A DNA stretch of 64,000 bases, taken from NCBI RefSeq assembly GCF_000527035.1, contig NZ_AZUK01000001.1:2554001-2618000 (forward strand), written 5' to 3'. The position numbers were made by a program, and so were the translations under genes. The notes beneath the pieces were generated by a model, which was not told the origin of the DNA, searched no databases, and was given only the letters and a program-made list of their open reading frames with translations. The stretch is from Tolumonas lignilytica (GTDB lineage Bacteria; Pseudomonadota; Gammaproteobacteria; Enterobacterales; Aeromonadaceae). Positions 16,143 to 27,179 of the stretch are shown here, one piece after another (position 1 is the first letter of the stretch; every line of letters begins with the position of its first letter).

Positions 16143-18815
16143 ATGATGTTATCTGCGCCAGTATCGAGTCTGTTGTCTTATCAAAATATTGATAGCTTGT
16201 CCGTGGCGGCTTTTGAAGCGCATATCAGACAACTATGTCAGATGATGCAGACGTTATTAAGAGCTGGAAAGGTGACTTTCTGGGTGTATCACCCTGCAAC
16301 TCAGGAAACTATCTGTTTGCAGGATATTACTCAGCCTGAACGGATTGGTCTTAGTATTCCCATCAGTGCTGCACCTGCCATCGCTGAATCCTTTGCCAAA
16401 GAATCAATTCTGGAACTGCCCGCCGCACATTTAGATGAGCGCTTACGTGATACCCCGATTGGCGATGAGCCCGTTGATATTATTCTTGCCCGTGTAACCT
16501 GTGATGAAGAAAGACAAGGCGTATTGGTTTGCAGAAAGAGCCAGGAAAGCCACTGGCCGGATAATTATCGAGTCTTGATTGGTCACTTCGTTGAATTGGC
16601 GGTTCAGGCGTTGCACATGTTAAAACCGGATACGGCGTCCTGGTATCGTCTTTTATGGCAACAATCGCTTAACCAGCTAACCTATCAACTGGCTACCCGA
16701 ACTGGTCATGCTTTTTTTAATGAGCTGGTAACTCAACTGGCTGAGAAAACAGGGGCTGAATCGGTTTGGATCGGCGAACGAATGCAGGTAGGTCATGGCC
16801 CTGCATCCATTAAAATCATTGCTGAACATGGTTTACCCACATTCGAACAGGAACATCACAGTTATCTGCTACAGGAAAGCAGTTGTCATCAACTTTATTT
16901 GACCGGTAACTGGATTGTTCAGGCAAAACCTGATGTGCCATTAAGTGGGATTAATCAACCCGAGTGGCTTATTGCAGTGCCGCTGAGACATAGCCAACAG
17001 CGCATTGTGGGGCATCTGGCATTGACATTTGTCACCAGCCCTCCCGAACCAGCTGATTTAGTCAGGGCATTGCAGCCTTTACTGGCACGAATAGAAGCTG
17101 AATTACTTCGTTATCAGAATGAACTTGAACTGCGTCTGGCATCGGTTGCTTTTGATACTAATAAGGGCTGTATTATCACCGACCCGTCACTCACCATCGT
17201 GCGGGTCAATAAAGCGTTCAGCGATATTACCGGATGGCGTGCCGGAGAAGTGGTGGGCTCGGTGCTGGGTTATAACTTCTGGACGTTCTCTGACACCCAC
17301 TATGCTTCGCTACTCAAAGGCGAGCCTTGGAGCGGGGAAGTAGAGCGTCGCCGTCAGGATGGCGGGTTATACCCTCAATGGGAAAACTGGACACCGGTAC
17401 ACGATGAGGCCGACCGCCTCATGTATTATGTGATCAACATTGATGATCTTTCCGAGCGGGTTCGAACCAGTCAGCGGATTCAGGCATTAGCCTATTATGA
17501 TGAGTTGACTGGGCTTGCCAATCGTCGGCGTTTGCTGGAACAGGTCAATGTGTTGTTTGCACAGGCAAAAGCACAGGATGAAGTTGGTGCTTTGCTGTTT
17601 ATCGATCTGGATCATTTCAAGGATATTAATGATTCCCTGGGGCATGCTGCGGGCGATTGGGTTTTGCAGCAGGTTGCTGAACGATTGAAACCTTTTTTCC
17701 ATAAAGATGATGAATTAGCCCGTCTGGGCGGCGATGAATTTGTTGCGTTATTACCGGGATTATCCAGTAATCCACCACAAGCAGAAATGCATGCAACCAT
17801 GTTGGCGGAACAGGTGATCGAGGCAGTATCAGCGCCTTATTATTATTCAGATCAAGTGCTGCACCTGGGGGCAAGCGTCGGTATTACGCTTTACCCTACC
17901 CGAGACCAGACCCCCGGTGATTTACTGAAACAGGCTGATACTGCGATGTATCAGGCCAAAGCCGATGGTCGCAGCACGGTTCGGGCATTTGATGCAGGAA
18001 TGCAGCGGAAGGTGGATAAGCGTCTGCGTATTCATAACCAATTGCGGGATGCCTTACGTAACCATGAGTTGTCGTTGCATTATCAGCCTCAGCATATGGT
18101 GGCGACTGGCGAATTGATCGGTGCCGAGGCACTGATCCGCTGGCAGACAGCCGAAGGTGTGATGGTTAGCCCGGTTGAGTTCATTCCGATTGCCGAAGAA
18201 ACCGATCTTATTATTGATATCGGGCGGTGGGTGATGGAAGAGGCCTGCCAGCAATACATGTGCTGGTATGACATGAATATCAAATTGCCGCAGCTCTCAG
18301 TGAATGTCAGTGCGAAGCAATTCCATCATTCCGGTTTTATCGATAGTGTTTATGAAGTGTTGGATAAAACCGGCATGTTTCCGGAAGCCCTGAATCTGGA
18401 AATTACCGAATCAGCCGTGCTGGAAGGGCTGGAAAACACCATACAGAAAATGACCGAATTAAAGTCGATCGGTGTAAGTTTCTCGATTGATGATTTTGGT
18501 ACGGGATATTCCTCGCTGGGCTATTTAACGCGTTTACCCGTGAATGAATTGAAAATAGATCGTACCTTTATCAAAGGTATTCCCAGCGATGTCAGCAATA
18601 TGGCCATCGTCGAAGCGGTGCTGGCTATGGCGCGTCATCTTGGTTTTAATGTGACAGCTGAAGGGGTGGAAACGCGCCAGCAGCTGCAATTCTTAAAACA
18701 GCAATCCTGCCATTTTTATCAAGGGTATCTGGCCAGTAAGCCGTTGGCAGCAGAGGTGATGGGCGAATACGTCTCAGTGCATCTCAATAAAAATAAGTCT
18801 GTCCGGAACCTATAA
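16143..18815 (+). CDS. GAF/PAS/GGDEF/EAL cyclic-di-GMP signalling protein
   Basis: The 890-residue protein has two GAF-like sensor regions (about 15-150 and 165-315), a PAS domain (about 330-440, with ITDPSLTIVRVNKAFSDITGW), a GGDEF domain with intact LGGDEF near residue 530, and an EAL domain from about 635. EAL catalytic motifs are all present: EALIRW, NVSAKQF, LEITES, IDDFGTGYSSL, LKIDR and AEGVET. Both synthesis and breakdown of cyclic di-GMP are therefore possible. No transmembrane segment is seen, so it should be cytoplasmic. It stands alone between raiA and slt. Confidence 0.92.
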   Translation: MMLSAPVSSLLSYQNIDSLSVAAFEAHIRQLCQMMQTLLRAGKVTFWVYHPATQETICLQDITQPERIGLSIPISAAPAIAESFAKESILELPAAHLDERLRDTPIGDEPVDIILARVTCDEERQGVLVCRKSQESHWPDNYRVLIGHFVELAVQALHMLKPDTASWYRLLWQQSLNQLTYQLATRTGHAFFNELVTQLAEKTGAESVWIGERMQVGHGPASIKIIAEHGLPTFEQEHHSYLLQESSCHQLYLTGNWIVQAKPDVPLSGINQPEWLIAVPLRHSQQRIVGHLALTFVTSPPEPADLVRALQPLLARIEAELLRYQNELELRLASVAFDTNKGCIITDPSLTIVRVNKAFSDITGWRAGEVVGSVLGYNFWTFSDTHYASLLKGEPWSGEVERRRQDGGLYPQWENWTPVHDEADRLMYYVINIDDLSERVRTSQRIQALAYYDELTGLANRRRLLEQVNVLFAQAKAQDEVGALLFIDLDHFKDINDSLGHAAGDWVLQQVAERLKPFFHKDDELARLGGDEFVALLPGLSSNPPQAEMHATMLAEQVIEAVSAPYYYSDQVLHLGASVGITLYPTRDQTPGDLLKQADTAMYQAKADGRSTVRAFDAGMQRKVDKRLRIHNQLRDALRNHELSLHYQPQHMVATGELIGAEALIRWQTAEGVMVSPVEFIPIAEETDLIIDIGRWVMEEACQQYMCWYDMNIKLPQLSVNVSAKQFHHSGFIDSVYEVLDKTGMFPEALNLEITESAVLEGLENTIQKMTELKSIGVSFSIDDFGTGYSSLGYLTRLPVNELKIDRTFIKGIPSDVSNMAIVEAVLAMARHLGFNVTAEGVETRQQLQFLKQQSCHFYQGYLASKPLAAEVMGEYVSVHLNKNKSVRNL

Positions 18816-18911
18816 ATTTTCTGTCGGTGCACAAGTGCTGAGTTTATAATTCTCTCGTTACAGCCGGAGTTGTGCTGTTGTATCGTTATACCCGGGATGG
18901 ATTGCATCTTC

Positions 18912-20828
18912 ATGAATATGCGAATAGTGGTGCTGTTACTCAGCGGATTGATGGCATTCAATGTGATGGCATCATCATCGTTATCGGCTCAACGCGCCCG
19001 TTTTATGTCTGTTTCCCAGCAAGTTAAAGACGGTAAGTTCAATTCGCTGGCTTCAGCTAAAGAAGAACTCGCAGATTACCCTTTATTACCCTATCTGGAT
19101 TACTACGCGCTTTCTTATCAGCCAGATATTAACCGTCTGGCTGAGGTGCAGCATTTTGTGGCGCAATATCCGCAAAGTTATCTGTCAAGCCGACTGACGG
19201 AGCGGTATGCCTATCTGTTGATGCAGAATAATATGTGGCATGAATATTTGCAGTTACAACCCGATGAGCCGCAATCCATGACGCTGCGCTGTGCCTGGCA
19301 TATGGCGCAATACCAGACCGGACAAACAGATAAAGCCGTCAATTTTGCCCGCAGCATCTGGTTTTACGGCCATTCCCGACCTGCAACCTGTGATAGCTTA
19401 TTCGCGCTATGGAAAGAGTCGGGTGGGGTTACTGAAGAAGATGTGTGGAAACGCATGGTCTTGGCATTCAAAGCCGATGACTTGCGTCTGATGAATCATC
19501 TGTTGCAACAGATGAGCAGCAGCAATGGTATTTACCAAGCCAGCAAGCTCATATCTGTTTATTCACAACCTGAAAAAGTGGAAACCCTGTTACCTGTTAC
19601 CAGCGGAGCAAGAACGCGCGAAATTGCCAGCCTGGCATTACAGCGTTGGGCCGACAACAGTACGGAATCAGTGCTGGGGCGTTATCTCTCTATCAAGGCG
19701 CGTTATCAGTTAAGCGAATCAGATCTGGTGGCAGTCAAAACCCAGATTGCCCGTGACATGATGCTCGAACGCATTAAGACATCGCGTTCGTGGCTGGACA
19801 GTACATTATTGCAATTACGCAACAATGATTTGCTGGAGTTACGAGTGCGTCTTGCATTGGCTGAGATGGATTGGGCCGGAGTGAAGAAATGGATCAATCT
19901 GATGCCTCGGGCTGGCAGGGATGATATTCACTGGTCTTACTGGCTGGCACGGGCAGAACAACAGCTAGGCAATCAATCCCATGCCAAGGCCCTATTTCAG
20001 CAAGCGAGTTATGATCGCAGTTATTATGGTTTCATGGCGGCTGAACAAGCGGGGATGCCAATTCATATTACCGAAGACAATCTGCAACCCGAATACAATT
20101 GGAAAGAAGCTGTGCGTTTGTGGCCTGCCTTATCTCGCATCGAGGAATTGATTGCGCTGGATGAAACCGGAATGGCACGCAGCGAGTGGTTGTTCCTGCT
20201 AGATCAGGCCAATTATGACAATAAGCTGCAATTAGGGTTGGTGGCACAACAACGCGGCTGGGCACATTTAGGTATCCAGGCTAGTATTCGAGCCCGGGCT
20301 AAAAATGCATTGTCGTTACGCTTTCCAACCCCGAAACAAGCGGTGTTTAGCCGCTATGCCAAAGCACACGATGTGGACATGAGTCTGTTATATGCGTTAG
20401 CGCGTCAGGAAAGTGCCATGTATGAACGCGCGCAGTCACAAGTGGGGGCTTCAGGGTTAATGCAGTTAATGCCATCGACGGCAGCGCTCACAGCGAAAAA
20501 ATTAGGTGAAACGCCACCGTCTCCACTGGCATTAACCAATGCGGATACCAACGTGCGTTTGGGCAGTGCCTACATCAAAGGATTACTGGATCAATACGAT
20601 GGTAATCGGGTGTTGGCGACAGCAGCCTACAATGCTGGGCCGGGCCGGGTGAAAAAATGGCGGCAACAAAGTAGTGGGCAGCCTGTCGATTTGTGGGTAG
20701 AAAACATTCCATATCGAGAAACTCGGAATTACGTACAAAATGTTTTGGTTTACAGCGCGATCTATCAGGAACGTTTAAACCGGCCAATCAATTTTCTGAC
20801 TGACAGTGAACGCCGACTACGCTATTAA
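18912..20828 (+). CDS. slt: Soluble lytic murein transglycosylase Slt
   Basis: Slt cleaves peptidoglycan glycan strands in the periplasm to 1,6-anhydromuropeptides. I take ATG 18912, which gives a signal peptide (MNMRIVVLLLSGLMAFNVMASS) and a 638-residue protein, close to E. coli Slt70. The long N-terminal part is the alpha-superhelical U/L region. The C-terminal SLT domain carries the catalytic Glu500 in RQESAMYERAQSQVGASGLMQLMP and the ATAAYNAGPGRVKKW motif. The next gene begins 13 bp after the stop. Confidence 0.93.
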   Translation: MNMRIVVLLLSGLMAFNVMASSSLSAQRARFMSVSQQVKDGKFNSLASAKEELADYPLLPYLDYYALSYQPDINRLAEVQHFVAQYPQSYLSSRLTERYAYLLMQNNMWHEYLQLQPDEPQSMTLRCAWHMAQYQTGQTDKAVNFARSIWFYGHSRPATCDSLFALWKESGGVTEEDVWKRMVLAFKADDLRLMNHLLQQMSSSNGIYQASKLISVYSQPEKVETLLPVTSGARTREIASLALQRWADNSTESVLGRYLSIKARYQLSESDLVAVKTQIARDMMLERIKTSRSWLDSTLLQLRNNDLLELRVRLALAEMDWAGVKKWINLMPRAGRDDIHWSYWLARAEQQLGNQSHAKALFQQASYDRSYYGFMAAEQAGMPIHITEDNLQPEYNWKEAVRLWPALSRIEELIALDETGMARSEWLFLLDQANYDNKLQLGLVAQQRGWAHLGIQASIRARAKNALSLRFPTPKQAVFSRYAKAHDVDMSLLYALARQESAMYERAQSQVGASGLMQLMPSTAALTAKKLGETPPSPLALTNADTNVRLGSAYIKGLLDQYDGNRVLATAAYNAGPGRVKKWRQQSSGQPVDLWVENIPYRETRNYVQNVLVYSAIYQERLNRPINFLTDSERRLRY

Positions 20829-20841
20829 CCCCGGAGCCAGC

Positions 20842-21657
20842 ATGGTGACTTGTGATATTTCCATTATTGGTCTCGGCTGGCTGGGATGGCCTTTAGCTAA
20901 ACGCTTGGCAAGCGATGGTTTTCGGGTTCAGGGATCGGTCACCAGTGTGACCAAGCAACAGCAATTATCTGCGGAAGAAACGGATGTCGCGGTGGTTTGC
21001 TGGCAAGCAGGGGAGCAGACATCGCTGCCAGAGTCTTTGCTGGCGCCGATGATGATTATCACGATCCCGCCCGGAAAAACACCGCATTACGTTGCTACGC
21101 TGCAAAGACTGATCACACAGGCTAAGCAGTGTGGGGTCAGGCATCTGATCTATATCAGCTCAACATCAGTTTACGGCGGCAATGGTCATTGTAACGAATT
21201 ATCCCCCTTGCAGCCTGAAACTACACAAGCAGAATCCTTGGTACAAGTCGAACAGTATGTGCAACAAGCTGGTTTCTCCTGTTGGCATATTCTGCGTCCT
21301 GCCGGATTGTTTGGCCCCGGACGCTATCCTGGCCGGTTTCTCAGCAGTAAAACGCTGGATGGCGGTGGGCGGGTTGTTAATCTGGTTCATCAAACCGATG
21401 TGATAGGCTGTATCAGGGCCTTATTGTCTTGTACCCAGAGTGATATCTTTAATCTGGCGGCGCCTACGCACCCAACGCGGGCTGCCTTTTATCATCAGGC
21501 TTGTCTGCTCGCAGGGTTACCCGAGCCGCACTTCAGTGATATGAATGATGATGGTCGCTGGATTGAAGCTGACAAAGTAGAACGAGCACTGAATTATCGT
21601 TATCAAATCACAGATCTTTTTCAGTGGTTACAACAGCATGCCGCAGGTGAGCAATGA
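20842..21657 (+). CDS. YeeZ-like NAD(P)-binding epimerase/dehydratase-family protein
   Basis: The 271-residue protein has a Rossmann start (ISIIGLGWLGWPLAKRL), YISSTSVYGG in the place of the SDR active-site strand, and LRPAGLFGPGR, as in YeeZ-type extended SDR proteins whose substrate is unknown. ATG 20842 is chosen because GGAGCC lies just upstream and the glycine motif follows at once. The gene lies between slt and the lipoprotein gene and overlaps the latter by four bases (ATGA), which suggests one operon. Confidence 0.75.
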   Translation: MVTCDISIIGLGWLGWPLAKRLASDGFRVQGSVTSVTKQQQLSAEETDVAVVCWQAGEQTSLPESLLAPMMIITIPPGKTPHYVATLQRLITQAKQCGVRHLIYISSTSVYGGNGHCNELSPLQPETTQAESLVQVEQYVQQAGFSCWHILRPAGLFGPGRYPGRFLSSKTLDGGGRVVNLVHQTDVIGCIRALLSCTQSDIFNLAAPTHPTRAAFYHQACLLAGLPEPHFSDMNDDGRWIEADKVERALNYRYQITDLFQWLQQHAAGEQ

Positions 21658-22490
21658 AATTAGGTGTTTTAATCGGTGTCATTGCTGCTGTTTTTTTGAG
21701 TGGTTGCTTAGAGATCCCATCGCATGAAATCCTCTCCAGCAACAACGGAACTCGTTTAATCGAGCGTTGTCCGGATATCATCCCCAGTGTCAAACCAGCG
21801 GGGAGCGGTTTAAAATCGACCTTCCATGTCACTACCTGGAATTTACATAAATTTCAACGAGCCAACTGGCAAAAAGAATTAACGGTATGGTCGCAGCGCA
21901 GCGACGTGTTATTGCTTCAGGAAACCATGGGGCGTCCGGCATTTTCACAATTGTTGCAAAAAGCCCGTTTAAATTGGTTACAGTTGCAGACCTTTCAAGT
22001 GGAAGGAGAGACGACAGGGGTTTTAGCTGCAACAGCTAATCAGGCGTTATATGCGTGTTCCTTGAAGGACTTGGAACCGGTCAGTCGTTTGCCCAAGTCG
22101 ATATTACTGACACTTTATCCGCTGGAGAACAGCCACTATCCGCTCTTGGTCGCGAATGTTCATGGTATCAATTTTGAACTGGGAATGGCGGCCTACATTC
22201 GCCAGATGACCCGGGTATTTCAAATTGCTAATCATTATCCCGGACCTGTGATTGTGGCGGGCGATTTTTCCAGTTGGGGTCATAGACGAGTTCATTATTT
22301 ATCGAAACTGGCACAGTTAAACCGATTCGATGAGGCGTTGCCGTCGCCCGATCTGCGAGTCAGAGAGATCTCTGAACCCGTTGACCATATTTTTTATCGT
22401 AAACTCACTTTACGGCGTACAGAATCCCGATCAACCAATACCTCAAGTCACAACCCGTTATGGGCTGAGTTTTCGACGATACCGGATTAA
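21654..22490 (+). CDS. Endonuclease/exonuclease/phosphatase-family lipoprotein
   Basis: The 278-residue product starts with a lipoprotein signal ending LSGC (lipidated Cys at about 18). The remainder is an EEP-fold domain: TTWNLHKFQ, LLLQETMG (metal-binding Glu), VIVAGDFSSW (catalytic Asp) and EPVDHIFYR with the final His. It resembles YafD-type proteins, but the lipidation places it in the envelope, where a phosphodiesterase or phosphatase substrate is unknown. It is translationally coupled to the preceding gene. Confidence 0.78.
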   Translation: MKLGVLIGVIAAVFLSGCLEIPSHEILSSNNGTRLIERCPDIIPSVKPAGSGLKSTFHVTTWNLHKFQRANWQKELTVWSQRSDVLLLQETMGRPAFSQLLQKARLNWLQLQTFQVEGETTGVLAATANQALYACSLKDLEPVSRLPKSILLTLYPLENSHYPLLVANVHGINFELGMAAYIRQMTRVFQIANHYPGPVIVAGDFSSWGHRRVHYLSKLAQLNRFDEALPSPDLRVREISEPVDHIFYRKLTLRRTESRSTNTSSHNPLWAEFSTIPD

Positions 22491-22601
22491 GCACATCAGT
22501 TGTGATATCCTTGTGCTTAATGTGGTTAAAAAATAACCATCGCCAAGCTGCCTGACACGGGCTATAATCCGCCGCCATTTTTATCAGTGATGTAGAAAGC
22601 C

Positions 22602-24929
22602 ATGATCCAACCAGAAACCTTACTCTTTGATTATCCAAAATATTGGGCTGAATGTTTTGGACCTGCACCTTTCCTGCCGATGTCTCGTGAAGAGATGGAG
22701 CAATTAGGCTGGGATAGTTGTGACATCATTGTGGTTTGTGGTGATGCCTATGTGGATCATCCTAGTTTCGGGATGGCGATTGTCGGTCGCTTTCTGGAAG
22801 CGCAGGGTTTCCGTGTCGGTCTGATTTGTCAGCCAGACTGGAACAGCAAAACAGATTTCATGAAGCTGGGCAAACCGAACCTGTTTTTCGGCGTCAGTGC
22901 CGGTAACATGGATTCGATGATCAATCGTTATACCGCTGATAAAAAATTACGCCATGACGATGCTTACACGCCGAATAACGAAGGGGGTAAGCGCCCGGAT
23001 CGCGCCACGCTGGTTTATTCGCAACGCTGTAAAGAAGCGTATAAAGATGTGCCGGTTGTTCTGGGGGGCATTGAAGCGTCATTGCGTCGCATTGGTCACT
23101 ATGATTACTGGTCAGAAACCATTCGCCGTTCCGTCTTGGTCGATGCCAAAGCGGATATTCTGGTATTTGGTAATGCGGAACGCCCATTGACAGAAATTGC
23201 GCACCGTTTTGCTCGTGGTGAGACGGTGGCAGAAATGCAGGATATCCGAGGTACGGCGGTAATGCGCAAAGGGCCGCTGCCGGAGTGGAAAGGGGTCGAT
23301 TCTTCGCGTATCGATCAGATTGGTCATATCGATCCGATCCCGAATCCGTATATGGAAAATGCGCCCTGTGCCACCGATGCGGCACCGGTCGAGCCTGAAA
23401 AACCGAAAGCCATTATGGTGCAACCGCCCAAGCCGAAACCATGGGAAAAAACCTATGTGCTGCTGCCCTCTTATGAAAAGGTAAAAGCGGATCGGGTGTT
23501 GTATGCCCATACATCACGTATTCTGCATCACGAGACTAACCCGGGTTGTGCCCGTGCATTGCTGCAACAGCACGGGGATAAGACGGTATGGGTCAATCCA
23601 CCGGCATTGCCACTGAACACGGAAGAAATGGACTGGATATTTGCACTGCCATTCCAGCGCGTGCCACACCCATCCTATAAAGGCGCAAAAATTCCCGCGT
23701 ATGACATGATCAAAACCTCGGTCAATATCATGCGTGGTTGTTTTGGTGGTTGCTCATTCTGTTCCATCACTGAACACGAAGGGCGTCAGATCCAGAGTCG
23801 TTCGCATGAATCGATCCTTACGGAAATTGAAGAGATCCGCGACAAAGTGCCAGGTTTCACAGGCGTGATTTCCGATCTGGGTGGCCCAACCGCGAATATG
23901 TATAAACTGCGTTGTAAGAGCCCTCGCGCCGAAGAAACCTGTCGCCGTGCATCATGTGTATTCCCAAGCATCTGCCCGCATATGGATACCGATCATACCC
24001 CGACGATCGAACTTTACCGCAAGGCGCGTGATCTGAAAGGCATCAAGAAGATCCTGATCGCTTCTGGTGTACGTTACGATCTGGCGGTACAAGATCCACG
24101 TTATGTCAAAGAATTGGTGAAACACCACGTCGGTGGTTATCTGAAAATCGCGCCGGAACATACCGAGGAAGGCCCGTTATCGAAGATGATGAAGCCGGGT
24201 ATGGGCAGTTATTACAAATTTAAAGAGCTGTTTGATAAGTATTCAAAAGAGGCTGGAAAAGAGCAGTTCCTGATCCCGTATTTTATTTCCGCGCATCCGG
24301 GCACCACCGATGAAGACATGGTGAACTTGGCCTTGTGGTTGAAGCAAAATAACTTCCGTCTGGATCAGGTGCAGAACTTTTATCCATCGCCTTTGGCAAA
24401 TGCCACGACCATGTATTACACCGAGTTGGACCCGTTGCATAAGGTGGATTACAAATCGGATAAAATGTTTGTGGCGAAGGGTGAAATTCGTCGCCGTTTC
24501 CATAAAGCGGTGCTGCGTTATCATGATCCGGCTAATTGGCCTAAATTGCGCGAAGCATTTTTGGAGCGAGGCTGGGGCCATCTGATTGGCAAGGGGCCAG
24601 GCTGTCTGGTGCCGGAAGAAAGCAAAACACCGAGCCGTCAACGCAAATTGGCATCGTTCCAGAAAACCGGACAGGTTGCGTTAACCCGTCATTTGCCGAT
24701 GGAACAACAAAGACGTAGCGCAGAAACGTCGCATAAAACAGAAACGCCACATAAAAAGGCTAAACCGGCGGGGGCGGCAAATTCCAAGCCAGCATCGGGT
24801 AAGAAGCCGGTGATGGCAAACCATGCCGCAGCAAAACCTGCCCAGACATCGAATGGCGGCAAACCTTCGCGGAATAAACCCGCCGCCAGCGGTAAACGTC
24901 CGCAAACTGGGGCTTCACGCCCGCGTTAA
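22602..24929 (+). CDS. ygiQ: YgiQ family radical SAM protein
   Basis: The 775-residue protein shows the family N-terminal domain (UPF0313, [18 protein letters not shown]), a radical SAM core with the CxxxCxxC cluster motif in [18 protein letters not shown] (about residue 380), [18 protein letters not shown] and [14 protein letters not shown]. The last 90 residues are a Lys/Pro/Ala/Ser-rich disordered tail. The reaction of this widespread family is unknown. It has its own start 110 bp after the preceding gene. Confidence 0.9.
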   Translation: MIQPETLLFDYPKYWAECFGPAPFLPMSREEMEQLGWDSCDIIVVCGDAYVDHPSFGMAIVGRFLEAQGFRVGLICQPDWNSKTDFMKLGKPNLFFGVSAGNMDSMINRYTADKKLRHDDAYTPNNEGGKRPDRATLVYSQRCKEAYKDVPVVLGGIEASLRRIGHYDYWSETIRRSVLVDAKADILVFGNAERPLTEIAHRFARGETVAEMQDIRGTAVMRKGPLPEWKGVDSSRIDQIGHIDPIPNPYMENAPCATDAAPVEPEKPKAIMVQPPKPKPWEKTYVLLPSYEKVKADRVLYAHTSRILHHETNPGCARALLQQHGDKTVWVNPPALPLNTEEMDWIFALPFQRVPHPSYKGAKIPAYDMIKTSVNIMRGCFGGCSFCSITEHEGRQIQSRSHESILTEIEEIRDKVPGFTGVISDLGGPTANMYKLRCKSPRAEETCRRASCVFPSICPHMDTDHTPTIELYRKARDLKGIKKILIASGVRYDLAVQDPRYVKELVKHHVGGYLKIAPEHTEEGPLSKMMKPGMGSYYKFKELFDKYSKEAGKEQFLIPYFISAHPGTTDEDMVNLALWLKQNNFRLDQVQNFYPSPLANATTMYYTELDPLHKVDYKSDKMFVAKGEIRRRFHKAVLRYHDPANWPKLREAFLERGWGHLIGKGPGCLVPEESKTPSRQRKLASFQKTGQVALTRHLPMEQQRRSAETSHKTETPHKKAKPAGAANSKPASGKKPVMANHAAAKPAQTSNGGKPSRNKPAASGKRPQTGASRPR

Positions 24930-24971
24930 CGGGCGTTATGCTAACAGTAGGTATTCATACAGGTCAGAATT

Positions 24972-25427
24972 ATGAGTCAATGGATGTGCCGCCTGCTGTT
25001 GATTAGTATCGGTTTATTGTCGTCGTCTGTTTTTGCGGCAGAAGACAGTGCGTTAACCCTTGCCGATGTGATGGGGGGCAAGCAGCAATTTAATTTACTC
25101 AGTCATCAGGTGCTGAACAGGATGATCCGCCAGCAACCGGAATTAGCGCGCTATCAGTCGGTTGTTCAGCAATGGGGAAAAGAGAGTCTGACTTGGGAAC
25201 GGATGCGAGTGGAATTGGCCCGATCATATCACAGCCATTTTTCCGAGCAGGAAATTCACGATTTTATCCTGTTTTTCCGTACTTCATCCGGACAGAAATA
25301 CTTGCGTTATTCACCGCTGCTGCAGGAAGAAACGGTCAATATAGGCCAGCGCATTGCGCATGAACAGCAACCCCGGCTCATGCAAATGCTGCAACAGGCA
25401 AAGCAGAAATCACAGCCCAACCACTGA
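24972..25427 (+). CDS. DUF2059-type periplasmic protein
   Basis: The 151-residue product has a cleavable signal peptide (to about Ala23, SSVFAAED) and a helical domain with LTWERMRVELARSYHSHFSEQEIHDFILFFRTSSGQKYL, typical of DUF2059 proteins. The function is unknown. The last 18 bp overlap the 3' end of the convergent EAL-CBS-GGDEF gene. Confidence 0.75.
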   Translation: MSQWMCRLLLISIGLLSSSVFAAEDSALTLADVMGGKQQFNLLSHQVLNRMIRQQPELARYQSVVQQWGKESLTWERMRVELARSYHSHFSEQEIHDFILFFRTSSGQKYLRYSPLLQEETVNIGQRIAHEQQPRLMQMLQQAKQKSQPNH

Positions 25428-27179
25428 TATTTCCGGTGCTGCCTCGGTTAACGTAAAGTCAAAACGCTGATTATCAAGACAGTAAAGATGGCCCGGTGTG
25501 CCTTTGGCCCGGTGTTTGGCGGTACTGAGCGATGTGCTGACCTGACTGGCGGTCAGTTGCAGATCCGGTGTATACGGGAATATACCCACCGACAGGTCGA
25601 CCAGTGGAAACTTACGGGCGTTGCCGTCCCGATCTTTGCCGTAAATGCCATTATTGATAATGTCTTCGCTGCGATAGTAGTGCAGCCTTTGGCGACGAAA
25701 CTCCGCCTGTAATGCCTTAATGGATGGGATCCATTCTTGCTGACGGAACAAAAGAATAAAATCATCGCCACCCAAGTGACCAATAAAATTGGTGGGTTGG
25801 CCGAAATACTGGCGCAGGAGGCGTGCGACCAGTTTAATCATCATATCGCCGCGCTCATAACCGCAAACATCGTTGTACGGTTTAAAATCATTCAGATCGC
25901 AATAAGCCAGCAGGAATGGTTTGTTTTCATTGAGCGCTTTTTCAATCGCGCGCTGGATCGGCACATTACCGGGCAGTAACGTGAGTGGATTTGCATAGCG
26001 AGCCATCGTCAGTTTGTATTGTGTCAGCTTGCGCATTAAATCACGCAAGCGTCCAAGCCCGAGGTATTTCCCTTCGTCGCAAATGATAAACCAGGCATCC
26101 AACTCTTCCTGTTCTTCGTGCTCAACCAGTTGCTGGCTTACTTTCAGCAGCGATTGATGAACATCGACAATGATAGGTTTATCCATCAATTTGCTGATCT
26201 GGCTTCTGGCATATAACGAATGACCAAAGGGTTCAGCAAAATGACTCATCAGGCTATGTCGTTTTAATATTCCCAACGGCATCGCATTTTGGTCTAACAC
26301 CGGGAAACAGTGGATCTCCGGATGTTGCTTGAATAATTCCATGGCCGCGATCCCTGTAATATCGGGATCTATGCTGGGCACATGCACGAGTAAATCTTGC
26401 AACGGAGCTGTCGGATGAGGATCTGTAGCATGGTCAACCAGCAATTCGGCGGGGAAGGGCGACGGGATCGCTGCGGGTTTTCCAAACAGATAACCCTGGC
26501 AGTAACGAATGCCGATGTCACAGGCAACCAGATATTCTTCTTTGCGTTCAACGCCTTCCAGAATCATATTGCAACCCAGTTTCCCGGCCAGATCACAAAG
26601 GCTGGCGACAAACTGACGCTTGGTGGCATCGTTATCAATATTCGCCGCGAAGTAAATATCCAGCTTCACAAAATCCGGCCGGAGCTCCGACCAGAGTCTT
26701 AAGCCTGAATTGCCAGCACCCAAATCATCAATAGCCACCATGAAACCTTGCTCTTTCAAGGCGTGAACCATGCGGATGATGTCATCACCCGATGCGGCTG
26801 GGTGGTGTTCGGTCAGTTCAATCACCACCAGAAAAGGCGACATGCCGGCTTCCCGGGTCGCTTGTAGCAGCGGTTCTGTTCCGAGGGTCAGCAATACCGA
26901 AGGTGAAATATTCACAAACAACTTGCCATTCAGTTGCTGGGCAACAAAACGTTGCATTGCCAGTGACATGCAAAGCAGTTCTAATTCCGCCTGTTTTTTT
27001 TCAATCTCGGCATGTCGGAACAGTTCCAGCGGCGAATGCAGCAGGCTGTCAGAAGGGCCTCGGCTGAGTGCTTCATATCCGAGAACACAGCGTTGCAGAT
27101 TATCAAAAATAGGTTGAAACAGCGTTTGTATCTGAGACTGGGCCAAAATGGCATCTAATTCTGTCGTCACGATAACCAT
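25410..27179 (-). CDS. EAL-CBS-GGDEF cyclic-di-GMP signalling protein
   Basis: The 589-residue protein has an unusual order: EAL first (about 10-245), then a CBS pair (about 260-375, with HCFPVLDQNAMPLGILKR), then GGDEF (about 395-575, motif GGDDF near 470-474). The EAL motifs look catalytic: YEALSRG, VNISP, IELTEH, IDDLGAG, VKLD and EGVE. GGDDF may or may not support cyclase activity. The CBS pair suggests adenine-nucleotide sensing between the two modules. There is no membrane segment. It is transcribed alone and converges on the DUF2059 gene. Confidence 0.88.
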   Translation of the reverse strand: MVIVTTELDAILAQSQIQTLFQPIFDNLQRCVLGYEALSRGPSDSLLHSPLELFRHAEIEKKQAELELLCMSLAMQRFVAQQLNGKLFVNISPSVLLTLGTEPLLQATREAGMSPFLVVIELTEHHPAASGDDIIRMVHALKEQGFMVAIDDLGAGNSGLRLWSELRPDFVKLDIYFAANIDNDATKRQFVASLCDLAGKLGCNMILEGVERKEEYLVACDIGIRYCQGYLFGKPAAIPSPFPAELLVDHATDPHPTAPLQDLLVHVPSIDPDITGIAAMELFKQHPEIHCFPVLDQNAMPLGILKRHSLMSHFAEPFGHSLYARSQISKLMDKPIIVDVHQSLLKVSQQLVEHEEQEELDAWFIICDEGKYLGLGRLRDLMRKLTQYKLTMARYANPLTLLPGNVPIQRAIEKALNENKPFLLAYCDLNDFKPYNDVCGYERGDMMIKLVARLLRQYFGQPTNFIGHLGGDDFILLFRQQEWIPSIKALQAEFRRQRLHYYRSEDIINNGIYGKDRDGNARKFPLVDLSVGIFPYTPDLQLTASQVSTSLSTAKHRAKGTPGHLYCLDNQRFDFTLTEAAPEISVVGL

